Shown piece after piece: positions 31,288 through 43,040 of a stretch of DNA of 64,000 nt. The notes beneath the pieces are model-generated. The model did not search any database, was not told the origin of the DNA, and saw only the letters and a list, made by a program, of their open reading frames with translations. Within the stretch, counting starts at the first letter, position 1. Each line of letters opens with the position of its first letter. The translations under genes and the position numbers were made by a program. Source of the stretch: Persicaria tinctoria (lineage: Eukaryota > Streptophyta > Magnoliopsida > Caryophyllales > Polygonaceae); NCBI GenBank assembly GCA_037127255.1, contig JBANSL010000013.1, positions 9,116,188 through 9,180,187 on the forward strand, read 5' to 3'.

Positions 31288-31515
31288 CTCCCTTCATTAA
31301 TTAAAACTCGACGTTTCCTATTAACACACACTTTTTTAGGTGTTAAAAACTATATAGAATATTAAATTTTTAAATGATTTTTTTAATAATTTCATACTTA
31401 TTACAATTAAGTATTAATTTATAAAAATAAATGTAAAAATGTCAATATTTTATATAGTTTTTATCCTTCTAAAGAAGCGCGAATGAATAGTAAATAATAA
31501 GTTTTAATTAAAAGA
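31288..31515. mobile_element. Stowaway-like MITE
   Basis: CTCCCTTCATTAATTAAAAC at the left is mirrored by GTTTTAATTAAAAGAGGGAG at the right, and the flanking arms (TAAAAACTATATAGAATATT against AATATTTTATATAGTTTTTA) are also inverted. Length and ends fit a Stowaway-type MITE, although the right TA target is not clear. Confidence 0.7.
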
Positions 31516-32267
31516 GGGAGTGCTAAAGTAGTTGGCAACTAAGTCTAGGGAAATAGAAAAAGGAGATGAACTTGAGCAATATTAGGATTAGACTATATAA
31601 TCAAAATAATGTAATCAAATTATCAGCAACAAAAACTAAAAAAAATATGAATCTACCCCTTATACTTACAAAACTAGAAGCAACCTCTTTGTAAAAGAAT
31701 GAGTCACGTGTCCTTCTTTGGAAAAAATTAAAAACAAAAAAAATTCAACCCTCTCTCCCCCACGTTCTCCCAGCAAGGCTGCAACTGCTCCCAAATTCAT
31801 GATGAAGAAGAACAACGCTAATCTCCCTCTTCACCTAAACTTTTCCCTCTCTGAGTTCTACAAAACCTAATCCTCGAAGAATTCATTGTATTCTTTTGAT
31901 TCCCACCACCTTAAAAGTCAGATCTGGCCCCTCTTAAACTAATTGATTTCTTTCGTCTCCACGACGAGCACCATCGATGCTACCGGTTCGTCTTCCGATT
32001 GATTTGATCCTACTCCGATTGAGTGCATCCAGTCTAGATTCGCCTGACGACACACCTATCGACCACAACCGCGTGCATCGTTTTTGCCCAAAGATGACGT
32101 TTTCTGGCATCGAATACCAAGTGCAGTACATTCTTGGGAGATTAGGGTTTTTATGTCCCCAAATTAGCGCACGCTGAGGCTCCATTTCGTCAATTTTGCT
32201 GGTTTGATTCGATATCTTGCCTGAATTGATTACTGATTTACCTACTCTCCCTCCCTCTTGCTCTTGA
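31516..32267. other. Spacer, no gene recognised
   Basis: A GC-richer patch at 31740-32240 has open frames on both strands (31934-32185 minus, 31977-32177 plus) without recognisable domains. It could be decayed LINE or UTR sequence preceding the LINE tail. Confidence 0.3.
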
Positions 32268-32500
32268 TTTTATTAAGTAAAAATTCTAGATCAAAGTCTA
32301 ATTCTCGAGAGACCGATGAGTCGGTAGGCAAAAACCGCCTAAACATACCGTACAAATATAGAATACACGCAACGAAACAAACATAAACAAACTCTACAAC
32401 AAGGCGACCTAAACAGAACTACCCTGAAAAAGTAAAGGACGCCGGCGAAGAACGAAGTCAAACACCACCAAACAGTAGCATTGCGGGAATCTATCTCTTG
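32268..32500 (-). mobile_element. LINE 3' tail fragment with intact hairpin
   Basis: Homologous to 30150-30375. The hairpin position reads ACCGA-TGAG-TCGGT (32313-32326), a complete 5-bp stem whose outer pair is A-T instead of the G-C seen at 59675-59688 and 17866-17879. Confidence 0.65.
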
Positions 32501-32599
32501 TGGGAAGTGCAGACGAAACTCTAAAAAGCTCCTTTCCGCATACAGAGTCACCCTAAAAGGACTCTCTTCGATATATTTTCGAAGGAGTATATGGTAAAG

Positions 32600-33886
32600 C
32601 TAGACCTGAGCATGAGCCGGGTCGAGCGGGCTTGGGTCGGGCCTCGGGCAAAATTTCAGCCCATTACATTGGGTCGGGCTTGGGCTAGGCTCGGTATTTG
32701 GGCCTAGTCCATTGCCCAAGCCCTCCCTCTTTGCCGGGTCGGACCGCCCACCGGGCCAAGCGGGCCTAGCATCTTAAATTCGTTTTCTGTGTGAAATTGA
32801 ACTAAAAAAAAGTGGCAAATTACAACATTGTATAAATACTTTCAAATGCGAGGCAAATCTGGACAATATTAGCTTACTAACAAATGCAAATCAACGTTAT
32901 AGTGTATCAATACTTTCAAGCGGCACTCGGGCTATCCGAGAGAGAGCATTTAGGGTTTTTATTTCATAATTGGATTTGATTTTGAAGATGAGAGCGTTTA
33001 TGATTGGGAATAGTTAGCACTTAGCACCAGGGGTGGGCACAAATCCCGCAAATCCCGGACCCGTCCCGGTCCCGTCCCGGGCCCGTCCCGATCCCGGTGG
33101 GATTTGAAAAAAAAATATTGAATCCCGTCCTGGTCCCGTCTCGCAAAAATTATGCGGGACGGGACGCGGGACGAGAATTTCTTATCCCGCAAATCCCGTC
33201 CCGTCCCGCACATATAATATTATATATATAAATATTAATTAAGTAATATATATATGTGTATATGTATGCATGTATACACATTGTATTATTAGTGTATATA
33301 TCCACTTTTAAATCGTGTGTGCAGTAGTGTATATATATACTCTTATATATTGTATACATATAAACATATTACCGTATATATATAGAATATATATATATTG
33401 TGTTACGCCTTATAAAACCGCAAAATATATAGGAAATTTAGATTTTTTTATAATGTTTTTTATTTGAGGGACAGGGCCCGTCCCGTCCCGTCCCGTCCCG
33501 TGAGGGACAAGGCCCGCGCGGGATTGAAAAAAAAGTAGTGAATCCCGTCCCGGTCCCGTCCCGCAAAAATTACGCGGGACGACCCCCATCCCGTCCCGTC
33601 CCGCGCCCACCCCTACTTAGCACTAGTATGACACCGGTAATATAGTTATAAATTATAAAAATTATGTATATATTTTTACAATACTCTATATAATTTATAT
33701 AATTATAATTATATATAATATTATTATAAAACTGGGTCGGGCCCGTCGGCCCGTTTGGGCTTCACCCTCTGCCCAAGCCCGACCATCTGGGCCTACAGGA
33801 TCGGGCCCGTCGGCCCGCTAAGGCCAACTGCTCTGTCCAAGCCTGCATATTTTGTCGAGTGGGTTGGCCCATGTTTGCTAAGGCTA
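32600..33886. mobile_element. GGGC-rich DNA element hosting another element
   Basis: The outer ends CTAGACCTGAGCATGAGCC and its diverged inverse (GGCCCATGTTTGCTAAGGCTA) are flanked by GGTAAAG on both sides (32593-32599, 33887-33893). Blocks of GGGTCGGGC and GCCCGTCGGCCCG fill the arms. The target duplication is 7 of 8 if hAT-type. An hAT-like element occupies 33028-33615 within it. Confidence 0.55.
33028..33615. mobile_element. hAT-like element nested in the outer element
   Basis: The ends CAGGGGTGGGC and GCCCACCCCTA are inverted repeats flanked by identical CTTAGCAC (33020-33027 and 33616-33623), an 8-bp duplication typical of hAT. The arms are made of CCCGTCCCG arrays. The centre is AT-rich with TATATA runs. 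No transposase. Confidence 0.85.
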
Positions 33887-33949
33887 GGTAAAGGTAAACA
33901 CTAAATAAATTATTTTAAAAAAAATTTAATACTTATTAAATTATAAAGG

Positions 33950-34235
33950 CTAAACTCTTTCGTCTTCACTGCTCACTGAGTCACAGGTGACTCCTGATCT
34001 GCCGCTGGCCTACGGTGCTGCTTCAGGGTAGTGCTTGGCTTCGTCTTTCGTCTACGTCCATGTCTTTTTCGGTTTAGTTGTATTTAGTTTCACCTCTGTA
34101 GAGTTCTTGCCTTTACGTTGCACCATCTTTGTATTTTTCTATTTGCTTAGACGGTTATCCGTTTTCCAACTTATCGGCCATCGAAGGTCAGATACGTCTG
34201 ACTTTGAATTTTTACCTAATAAAAAAAAATAAACT
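33950..34235 (+). mobile_element. LINE 3' tail fragment
   Basis: Ends with TTAGACGGTTATCCG, TATCGGCCATCGAAGG, CTGACTTTGAATTTTTACC, TAATAAAAAAAA, the same tail as the other copies. No coding domain is present. Confidence 0.6.
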
Positions 34236-34422
34236 CTTTATATTTCCAACCGGGGGAGTATTAAATATTCTTTTTTTTGGTAGATAGAGTATTAAATATT
34301 CTAGATTGGAGTATTTAATATACACCGGCCATTAGATCATATCCGTTGACTAACTGAACGAATTCCATTTGAAAAGAGTAGCGTGAGAGCGCCTAATGAA
34401 ATAAAATCACCTTTGAGTGGAC

Positions 34423-34665
34423 ATTTTTTTTTTAATTAGGAAATAGTTCGAGGGCCGGACAGATCCGGTACCTCGAGAGGCCGTCAAAGTCGACAGGCGG
34501 TGAATCGTCAATACCAACAACACAAACATAACCCAAACGGTAGGAAGCACACAAATGCAGTCGAACAAACAAATATAACCCAAACATGTTGGAGACAACA
34601 TAGACCAAGAGTCGATGTCAAGCGCCACTAAGCAGTGACACCACTAGCTATCGGTACATGTTTGA
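34423..34665 (-). mobile_element. LINE 3' tail fragment, opposite orientation
   Basis: Starts with poly-T and TTAATTAGGAAATAGTTCG on plus, with the hairpin region at 34479-34493. It lies about 190 bp from the plus-oriented copy at 33950-34235, so the two face each other tail to tail. Confidence 0.6.
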
Positions 34666-35097
34666 ACAAAAATGAAATGAATAGTATTTGGAGTTTATTT
34701 GTGTTTTCTAAAAGAAGAACATAAAAATCATTTCCAGTCAATATTTATAGTTATATTACCTAAATTAGGATTTGTAATTTTAATTTTTCCTCAAATATGT
34801 GTGCTTTGAATCCGACTGTGTTGCTTTGGTGACAAAGATGAACAACAACAATCCAATGAAGGAGGGCAATTTAACAATGTGACTAAGGCCCGTTTGGTTC
34901 ACTTGAAAAAAAACCCAACAAGCACTTTGTTAGAGTTTGACCTAAAAAAAAATGGGAGCTTAGGAGCTTAATTCAATTCGTTGACACGTATGTGGTGAAG
35001 ATTAGTCCTTCAACATTACTTGTTATGCTTATGGATAGAGCTGTATATTGTGAACCATAGGTTTCCTCACTTTGAGGGGATCTAAAGGTTTCTAAAT

Positions 35098-35170
35098 CAT
35101 TCCGGAATGGCTCACCGAAAAGAACTTGTGGATAATAGTCATAGGTCCCCGGTTCGAACCCCGGAATGGC
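35098..35170 (+). other. tRNA-like sequence (pseudogene or SINE head)
   Basis: GGTTCGAACCC at about 35150 is a perfect B box. TGGCTCACCG about 40 nt earlier is a weak A box. CGGAATGGC occurs at both ends as a short direct repeat. The T stem and acceptor stem do not pair correctly, so a working tRNA is unlikely. Confidence 0.4.
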
Positions 35171-35599
35171 CGCTCTTTATTTACCAATTCAAGGATCTAA
35201 AGGTTTCTGGACATTCAATAAAGACCTCTTCAAGGAGATAATATTACTTCTCACTTTGAGCAATTTCAGGTATTTAACTGCATTTTTTGTTATAAATTTC
35301 CTGCAGTGCTTTTTCTGTAATAAACTTCAGCTGAGCCATGCTTTCTTTGTTTAGATTGATGTATTCTATGATTGTGAACGTTTTTGATATTCCATGATTG
35401 TGAATGCCGCTTTCTCTGTAATTTGAGCAACATGAGAATTAGTATTTGACTGATTTTTTTCTGTAATAAATTTCCAATCTCAAAATTTTATTTGCTCATG
35501 TGATTTTGGTTGCAACTATATAATAATCTCTAACTTTATGCCTTTATGGCTAGCCACCCGTCTGAATTTTTGACAAAATTCGAATTTTTTGTAACACTA

Positions 35600-35751
35600 G
35601 TTTTGTGAAGTTTCAATCTACCCGATCATAAGCCTTTTTCATATCTAACTTTATGGCTAGCCATCCGTCTTTCCCTTTTCTGTTCTTAAATGAGTGGAAT
35701 ATTTCGTGTGCAATAAGCACATTGTCCAGAATTGATCTGTCAGTCATAAAG
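35600..35751 (-). pseudogene. LINE RT continuation, left side of the Copia 3 insertion
   Basis: On the minus strand the text reads MTDRSILDNVLIAHEIFHS, KNRKGKDGWLAIKLDMKKAY and DRVD then a stop. This is the RT segment that directly follows the part ending at 41148, so the two pieces were one gene before Copia 3 inserted. Below about 35600 the match dissolves, with an echo of the GWLAIK-coding sequence near 35550. Confidence 0.85.
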
Positions 35752-36439
35752 TGTTGGGTTTCCCTCCTATATGGGGGAAGAGTCCAATTGACTATTTACC
35801 ATATGGTTTTTACCATATGAATTTTTACCCTCCTCCTTATAAAAGGGGATGTCTTTCCATTTGGGAAAGTAAGAGAGAGAAAACAAAGTGTCAGAAAGGG
35901 AGAGAAAGGAGAGAGAATTGGAGAAATTCGTAGCTCTTGATTCAGCCCAATTTGAAGTGCCACGATCGACGACCAAACGACCTCCGATTGGGACGATTTT
36001 CTGGTATGTTGTTCACCTCATCATAGGCTTCATTTTGTACGGTTGGATCGTTGTTTTGAGCCTCCAATCTCATATCCCCTTTGCTAGTGTCCTCTCTTGG
36101 GTTTTGTTGATTTCCACCAAATTGGGTGATGAAATGTGGAGATTTGACCAAGCTTGTTGATGCTTGATGATGTTGTATGCCTCTAGCTTTGTCTAGGGAA
36201 GATTGTACCCACTTGTTATTGTTGATAGTGGAAGTTTCTGGCTCCCGTGGTTTTTTCCCCGTTTTGGGGTTTTCCACGTAAATCTGGTGTTGTTTGTGCT
36301 TGGTTATTTTATCTTCTGTTTGTGTCTGATTGTTGGTTTGGGTTGCTTGAGTTTGGCTCTCTGGTTTACAGTTCTTGTCCATCCCGATTCGTGTGTGTTA
36401 AAGGGGTTTGTCTGACGTCCCCTGCTTCCCGGCTCAACA
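35752..36439 (+). repeat. 5' LTR of Copia 3
   Basis: A TATAAAAGG element at about 35837 fits the LTR promoter TATA box. The open frames on both strands here are duplicated exactly in the other LTR and are not genes. Confidence 0.95.
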
Positions 36440-36466
36440 GACTAGTATCAGAGCATTTGGTTTAGG

Positions 36467-39400
36467 ATGGAGGAAAAGAACAGTTTTCAGGGAATGATTG
36501 TGTTGAATTCAGGCAACTACTCAGATTGGAAGATAAAGATGGAAGATCTGTTGTATGTGAAAGATATGTATGAGCCAATTGTGCACAAAGAGATTCCAAC
36601 GGGTGTCGTTGATGTTGAATGGAAGATTCTGAATCGAAAAGCGGTAGCTACGATTAGATAATTTGTTGATGTGAGTGTGCTCCAGCATATTGCCAATGAC
36701 ACGAATGCTTATGAGCTATGGTATAAGCTTGAAGGGATGTATGAGAGGAAGAATGCCCTCAATAAGGCGTCATTGATGAGAAAGCTTGTGAAATTGGAGT
36801 ACAAAGATGGTGAGAGCATTGTTGTGCATTTGAGCACATTTCAGGGCTTTGTGAATCAGTTGGCTTCTGCGAAGATGTCGTTAGATGATGAGTTGCAGGC
36901 TCTACTACTACTCTCCTCATTGCCAGATAGTTGGGATACACTTGTCATGTCACTTAGTAACTCCGCTCCGGAAGGCAAGCTGACTATGGAATGTGTGAAG
37001 GCTAGTCTTTTGAATGAAGAGACTAGAAGGAAGGAGATGGGTGTCTCCTCACATTCAGAGGCTAATGTGACGCAGGGTTCTGGTAACAACAGAGGAAGGA
37101 GTAAGCAAGGACAGCAGCAGAACAGAGACAAGTCCAAAGGGAGATCGAAGTCTAGAAGCAAGTACATTTGCTATTATTGTGAGAAGCCGGGTCACATTCA
37201 AAAGTATTGCCGAAAGTTCAAGAGGGACAAAGGCAAAGAACCTGAGAAGCCGGAGACGCCGAGAAATCATGAAGATAAAGACACCGCTGCTCTTACAATC
37301 AGTGATGACATAGTGGAGTTGTTTGTGGCGGCTGATGAAGGTTCCTTGAATCTTGCAAGTGATGAGTGCACTTGGATTGTTGATTCAGTTGCTTCATATC
37401 ACATTACTCCACACAAAGAGTACTTCTCGTCTTACACTTGTGGAGATTTTGGTCGTGTGAGGATGGGAAATGATGGCGTGTCCAATGTTGTTGGCATGGG
37501 CACAATTTGTTTGTTGACATCCACTGGTTGCAGTTTGATTTTGAGAAATGTTCGCCATGTTCCTGATATCAGATTGAATTTGATATCTTCTGGGATACTT
37601 GATGATGATGGGTATGCTCAAAATGCACAAGGCGGTGTTTGGAAGTGCTCTAAGGGAAACTTGATTGTAGCCCGGGCAAAGAAGCATAATACCATGTATG
37701 TGATGCAAGCCAAGATTTGCAAAGAAGAAGCAAATGTGATTGATGATGGTGCCAGTGAGCTTTGGCACAAGCGGCTTGGACACATGAGCGAGCGGGGTTT
37801 GCAAATGCTTGCCAAGAAGGACATTCTCCCGGATATGCAAGGTATTTCTCTCAAACCTTGTGTTGATTGCCTAGTTGGAAAGCAACATCGAGTAGCATTT
37901 CATACTCGACCTCCATCTAGAAGAAAGCATGCATTAGATCTTGTTCATACTGATGTGTGCTCTATGGATTGCAAGTCACATGGTGGTGCACAATATTTTG
38001 TCACTTTTATTGATGACTATTCTAGAAAATTGTGGGCTTTTGTGTTGAAAAGTAAAGATCAAGTTCTGACAGTTTTCAAGGAGTTCCAAGCCAGAGTTGA
38101 ACGAGAGACTGGTTTGAAGTTGAAGTGTGTCAGATCAGATAATGGTGGAGAGTACAGGGGTCCGTTTGAGCAGTATTGTAAGAGTCAGGGCATCAGGCTT
38201 GAGAAAACAGTTCCGAAGACGCCACAACTGAATGGGCTTGCAGAGAAGATGAACAGAACCATAGCAGAAAGAGTCAGAAGTATGTTGTCGACTGCAAAGC
38301 TGCCAAAGTCCTATTGGGCGGAGGCAATGTTGACTGCTGTGTATCTCATCAATCAATCGCCTCCTGATGGTGATGTTCCACAGAGGGTTTGGACTGGGAG
38401 AGATGTTTCCTTCCAGCATCTGAGAGTCTTTGGATGCCTAGCATATGTTCATGTTGCTAGAGATCAGAGATCCAAGCTTGATAGCAAGACAAAGCCATGC
38501 ATCTTCCTAGGGTACTCAGAGGATGAATTTGGGTACAAACTGTGGGATCTTACAGACAAAAAAGTGGTCAGAAGCAGAGATGTTGTGTTCATGGAAGACA
38601 AAACTATTGATGACTGGAAGCTCCAGCGATCGTCGTCTTCCTCTCCTGCTCCAGTCACATTTGATCCCGTTTTCCCTCAAGTTGTGCAGAGAAGTTCAGT
38701 TCAGAATCAGCAGGAAGATGAGCATGATGATGGTGATGTTGATCCACCAGAAGTTCCACAACCTCAACAAGAGGAGCCCCCTATCCAACCTGAAGTTGAG
38801 TTGAGAAGATCCACCAGAGAGAGACAGACTTCCTCACGATACTCAACCAGGGATTATGTGTTGTTGAGTGATTCAGGAGAGCCTGAATGCTATGAGGAAG
38901 CTATGTCAGATGTGCATCAGAATGAGTGGTACAATGCCATGCAGGATGAGATGAGTTCCTTGTATGAGAACCACACCTATGACTTGGAGAAATTGCCTAA
39001 GGGCAAGAAAGTTTTCAAGAACAAATGAGTTTTTCGTTTGAAGTCTGGAGAAGATGGTACACCTCCCAGGTTCAAAGCCAGAGTTGTGGTGAAGGGTTTT
39101 GAGCAGAAAAAGGGTGTAGATTTCGATGAAATTTTCTCTCCAATTGTGAAGATGTCATCCATCCGGGTTGTTCTAGGATAGCTGCTAGCATGGACCTAGA
39201 GGTCGAGCAGCTTGATGTGAAAACCGCCTTCCTTCATGGTGATTTGGAAGAAGAAATCTACATGGAGCAACCTGAAGGTTTTGAAGTCAAGGGAAAAGAG
39301 AAGATGGTTTGCCGTCTCAGAAAGAGCTTGTATGGTTTAAAACAAGCACCTCGGCAATGGTACAAGAAGTTCGAGTCTTTTATGATCGACCACAAATTCC

Positions 39401-40443
39401 AGAAGACACATGCCGACCACTGTGTGTTTGTGAAGAATTACGCCGAAGGTGACTTTCTGATTCTCTTGCTTTATGTGGATGATATGCTTATTGTTGGTCG
39501 GGATACCAACAAGATTGCTAGTTTGAAAACTGCATTGAAGAAGTCTTTTGCTATGAAGGACCTTGGCCCTGCAAGACAGATTTTGGGTATGCAGATTACC
39601 CGTGACAGAAAGAATCAGAAGTTGTGGATATCACAAGAAAGATACATTGAGAAGGTGCTGCAAAGATTCAACATGGACAAGGCTAAACCCGTGAGTTCTC
39701 CACTTGCAGTGAACATGAAGCTGAGTTCTGATCAGTGTCCTACAAGTGAGAAAGAGAAACAGGAGATGAAGAAGGTGCCTTATGCTTCAGCCGTTGGTAG
39801 TCTGATGTATGCCATGGTTTGCACTAGGCCAGACATCGTCTATGGAGTTGGGGTTATCAGCAGGTTCATGAGTAATCCTAGAAAGGAGCATTGGGCTGCA
39901 GTGAAATGGATTCTCAAGTATCTCAGAGGCACTTCAAGAGTGTGTTTGTGCTTTGGTCCTGGAAAACCTATGCTTGATGGTTTTACAGATGCAGACATGT
40001 CAGGTGATATTGACACGAGTCGATCCACATCTGGATATCTGATTACATTCGCAGGGGGAGCAGTCTCATGGTAATCGAGACTGCAGAAGTGTGTTGCTTT
40101 GTCAACGACAGAAGCAGAGTATATGGCTGCAGTTGAAGCTGGTAAGGAGCTGATATGGATGAGAGACTTCCTAGAGGAGTTGGGAGTGGAGCAAGCTAGC
40201 TACCCACTCTATTGTGACAATCAGAGTGCCATCCACCTTGCCAAGAATGCCGCCTACCATTCTCGAACCAAGCACATCCGGAGACGGTATCATTGGCTTC
40301 GAGAAAGAGTAGAAGACGATGATTTTGAGCTCATGAAGATCCACACAAATGACAACGGATCAGATATGCTGATGAAGACTTTGTCAAAGGAGAAGCTCAT
40401 CAAGTGCCGCTCAAAGGCGGGCTTGCTCGAGCCCCCCATATAG
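36467..40443 (+). pseudogene. Copia 3 gag-pol polyprotein with 3 stops and 1 frameshift
   Basis: Begins MEEKNSFQGMIVLNSGNYSD. Gag continues to a zinc knuckle CYYCEKPGHIQKYC, protease region WIVDSVASYHIT, integrase (LWHKRLGHMS, CVDC, HTDVCS, SDNGGEYRG), RT (LDVKTAFLHG, LYVDDMLIVG) and RNase H (GFTDADMSGD, LSTTEAEYMAA). Lesions: TAA 36659-36661, TGA 39026-39028 at a WVFR tryptophan, a 1-nt loss near 39178 and TAA 40072-40074. The protease catalytic triad reads DSV instead of D-S/T-G, so proteolysis should fail even without the stops. In a working copy this would make particle protein, protease, integrase and reverse transcriptase. Confidence 0.95.
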
Positions 40444-40459
40444 GATTGAGGGGAAGCTA

Positions 40460-41147
40460 TGTTGGGTTTCCCTCCTATATGGGGGAAGAGTCCAATGGAC
40501 TATTTACCATATGGTTTTTACCATGTGAAGTTTTACCCTCCTCCTTATAAAAGGGGATGTCTTTCCATTTGGGAAAGTAAGAGAGAGAAAACAAAGTGTG
40601 AGAAAGGGAGAGAAAGGAGAGAGAATTGGAGAAATTCGTAGCTCTTGATTCAGCCCAATTTGAAGTGCCCCGATCGACGACCAAACGACCTCCGATTGGG
40701 ACGATTTTCTGGTATGTTGTTCACCTCATCATAGGCTTCATTTTGTACGGCTGGATCGTCGTTTTGAGCCTCCAATCTCATATCCCCTTTGCTAGTGTCC
40801 TCTCTTGGGTTTTGTTGATTTCCACCAAATTGGGTGATGAAATGTGGAGATTTGACCAAGCTTGTTGATGCTTGATGATGTTGTATGCCTCTAGCTTTGT
40901 CTAGGGAAGATTGTACCCACTTGTTATTGTTGATAGTGGAAGTTTCTGGCTCCCGTGGTTTTTTCCCCGTTTTGGGGTTTTCCACGTAAATCTGGTGTTG
41001 TTTGTGCTTGATTATTTTATCTTCTGTTTGTGTCTGATTGTTGGTTTGGGTTGCTTGAGTTTGGCTCTCTGGTTTACAGTTCTTGTCCATCCCGATTCGT
41101 GTGTGTTAAAGGGATTTGTCTGACGTCCCCTGCTTCCCGGCTCAACA
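40460..41147 (+). repeat. 3' LTR of Copia 3
   Basis: Same length as the 5' LTR. It starts right after the purine tract and ends where LINE sequence resumes. Confidence 0.95.
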
Positions 41148-41760
41148 CAAAGGCACCTTGTAGAGGGTGGATAAGCTTTCCCATAACCGATTTCAGTCTC
41201 TCAGTTAAAGTTTTAGAAATAGCTTTATAGAAGGTGGAACAGAGGCTGATAGGTTTATAATCCTTAGTTTTATTAGGATTCTCACATTTTGGGAGGAAAG
41301 TAATAAAGGTATGGTTCACCTGTCGCAAGAGTTTTCCGGAGTGGAAAAAAGCTTTAACAGCACAAGTTATATCTGCACCCACAATTTCCCAATATGTTTT
41401 ATAAAATTCAGCAGTCATTCCATCAGGGCCGGGAGATTTTGTTCGAGCCAATGTTGAACACAACTTTTTTTACTTCACTGTTAGACGGAGGAGGAATAAG
41501 TTGTTCATTTTTCTCGTGAGATATAGCCATGTCTATTACATCTAAATATTCCGCAAGTCTATTCGTATTTGATGCGTTACCCGTAAATCGACGTTCAAAA
41601 TCTCTTTTTATTTCCTCGCGTATATTACTACTTCCCACGATAAGGGTGCCGTCAGACGAGTAGATGTTTTTTTTATCATCTTTCTGTTTCTTCTACCTGT
41701 CGCGACACGGTGAAAGTACGCAGAGTTAGAATCGGATAATTTAATGTGTTTCGCCTTAGC
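41148..41760 (-). pseudogene. LINE reverse transcriptase N-terminal part
   Basis: The frame 41423-41638 contains EEIKRDFERRFTG and VKKVVFNIGSNKI. The next frame reads KSPGPDGMTAEFYK, HTFITFLPK and DYKPISLCSTFYK up to PLQGAF, where Copia 3 breaks it. The domain resumes at 35751. Confidence 0.88.
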
Positions 41761-42023
41761 ATGGTGGCCAATAGACTTTTTGGAAATGTAGTAGATTTTC
41801 CTTCTTTTTAATTAGTTGTTTTTCTTTTTGAAGAGAATTTCTTGTTTGGTGATTGTTGTCCGAGGATTGTAATTCAATGAGATTTTTTGTCAACGGACGC
41901 AAGTTGACGGAATATGTTACCGAACGTGGATTTATTCCAATCCTTAGCCTTCTGCTTAAGAATCTTAGTTTTATACATAACATTAAACATGACAGAACCA
42001 TTAATGCAAGATGTTCGCCGTGC

Positions 42024-43040
42024 CTATTTTACAATGTTTCTAAAGTCTTTTCTTTGAGTCCAAACATTCTCAAACTTAAATAGCGATGATTTAAAACAGT
42101 TCGTGGTGGGTATTACGATTGAGATAGGACAGTGGTCTGACAAGGAGAATGCACCATTAAATGTTTGTAGATCTAGAAAGGTTTCTAGGATCTGGTGCTG
42201 GATCAAAACCCGATCAAGTTTTTCCCAGATATTCCCCTCTCTGTCAATATTTTTTCGCCATGTAAAATAATTCCCAGTTGTTGGTAGGTCGATTAGGGAG
42301 CAGTCATTCATGAAAGACGTGAGTCTATGAAACCAGCTAATGGTGTTCTCAATACCACTACTTTTTTTGCGATTTGAACCAATTTCATTTAGGTCTCCCA
42401 TAACCATGCACGCCATTCTTTCATTGGAGATAATATTTGTGAGAGATTTCCAAAACGAGCCTTTATCTCTTTCATGCGGAGGGCCATACACAATCAGAAT
42501 GAGGCACGAGAAATTATTCTCAAGATGTGTATTTGAGACCAATAATGCGAGGCATGAGAATCGCAACCGAAAATCAGGGAGGATGAACTCAACTGATGGT
42601 GGAACGTTGAGAAGCATCGCATCATAATCAGCAGCTTGGGTAAGGCCCGAATCCGCAAGTCCATCATCCACCAAAAGTTCATCCAGGAATTCCTCCTTAT
42701 CAATCTCCAAGCAGTCATCATCGTCCCAAGCAGTAAGATCAAGATTGGGTTTTGGTTCGCCAAACGAAATCATTTTCACATCATTTGGGGGCTTTTCCTC
42801 GTAAGACAAGGCAGGGGTATGGACCAGGGTAGGCAGAGGATCCTCCACCACACCCTCCAACGGAGCAAGGCCTGAATTGGTGGTAGAAGCATCCGCAAAT
42901 TTGGCAGATGATTTAGAAGAAGAAGAATAAGAAGTCAATGAAACATTCTTACCAAAGCATTTCAACAAATCCACCTTAGAGTGGCCAAACACAGGATGAG
43001 GGATGAGAGGAGACTTCCGAGCAGTGACACCCTGACCCAA
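42024..43040 (-). pseudogene. LINE ORF1 tail fused to endonuclease C-terminal half
   Basis: One open frame of 338 codons. Its first half is an acidic, serine-rich ORF1 C-terminus (LTAWDDDDCLEIDKEEF). Its second half is the APE-type endonuclease from LILIVYGPPHERDKGSFW, with MVMGDLNEI, FTWRKN and LSDHCPISI (the catalytic SDH). The endonuclease start, with the usual WNCRG and E motifs, is missing. I infer an internal deletion that fused ORF1 to ORF2 in frame. Confidence 0.82.

Larger units (their letters stand above)
35752..41147 (+). mobile_element. Copia 3: complete-length Copia element inside a LINE
   Basis: Two 688-bp LTRs (35752-36439 and 40460-41147), TGTTGGG to CTCAACA, differ at 9 positions by eye (about 1.3%), making this the younger of the two LTR-paired Copias here. 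Flanks are TAAAG and CAAAG, a target duplication with one change. A primer-binding site TAGTATCAGAGC follows the left LTR (36443-36454, one change from tRNA-iMet) and a purine tract TTGAGGGGAAGCTA precedes the right LTR. It sits inside the LINE reverse transcriptase gene on the opposite strand. Confidence 0.97.

Noticed and set aside
35751..36465. Several open frames of 60-146 codons, repeated at 40459-41230
   Set aside because: They lie entirely in the paired LTRs of Copia 3, which is why they occur twice.
40459..41147. Independent regulatory RNA in the repeated 688-bp segment
   Set aside because: Explained fully as the 3' LTR of Copia 3.
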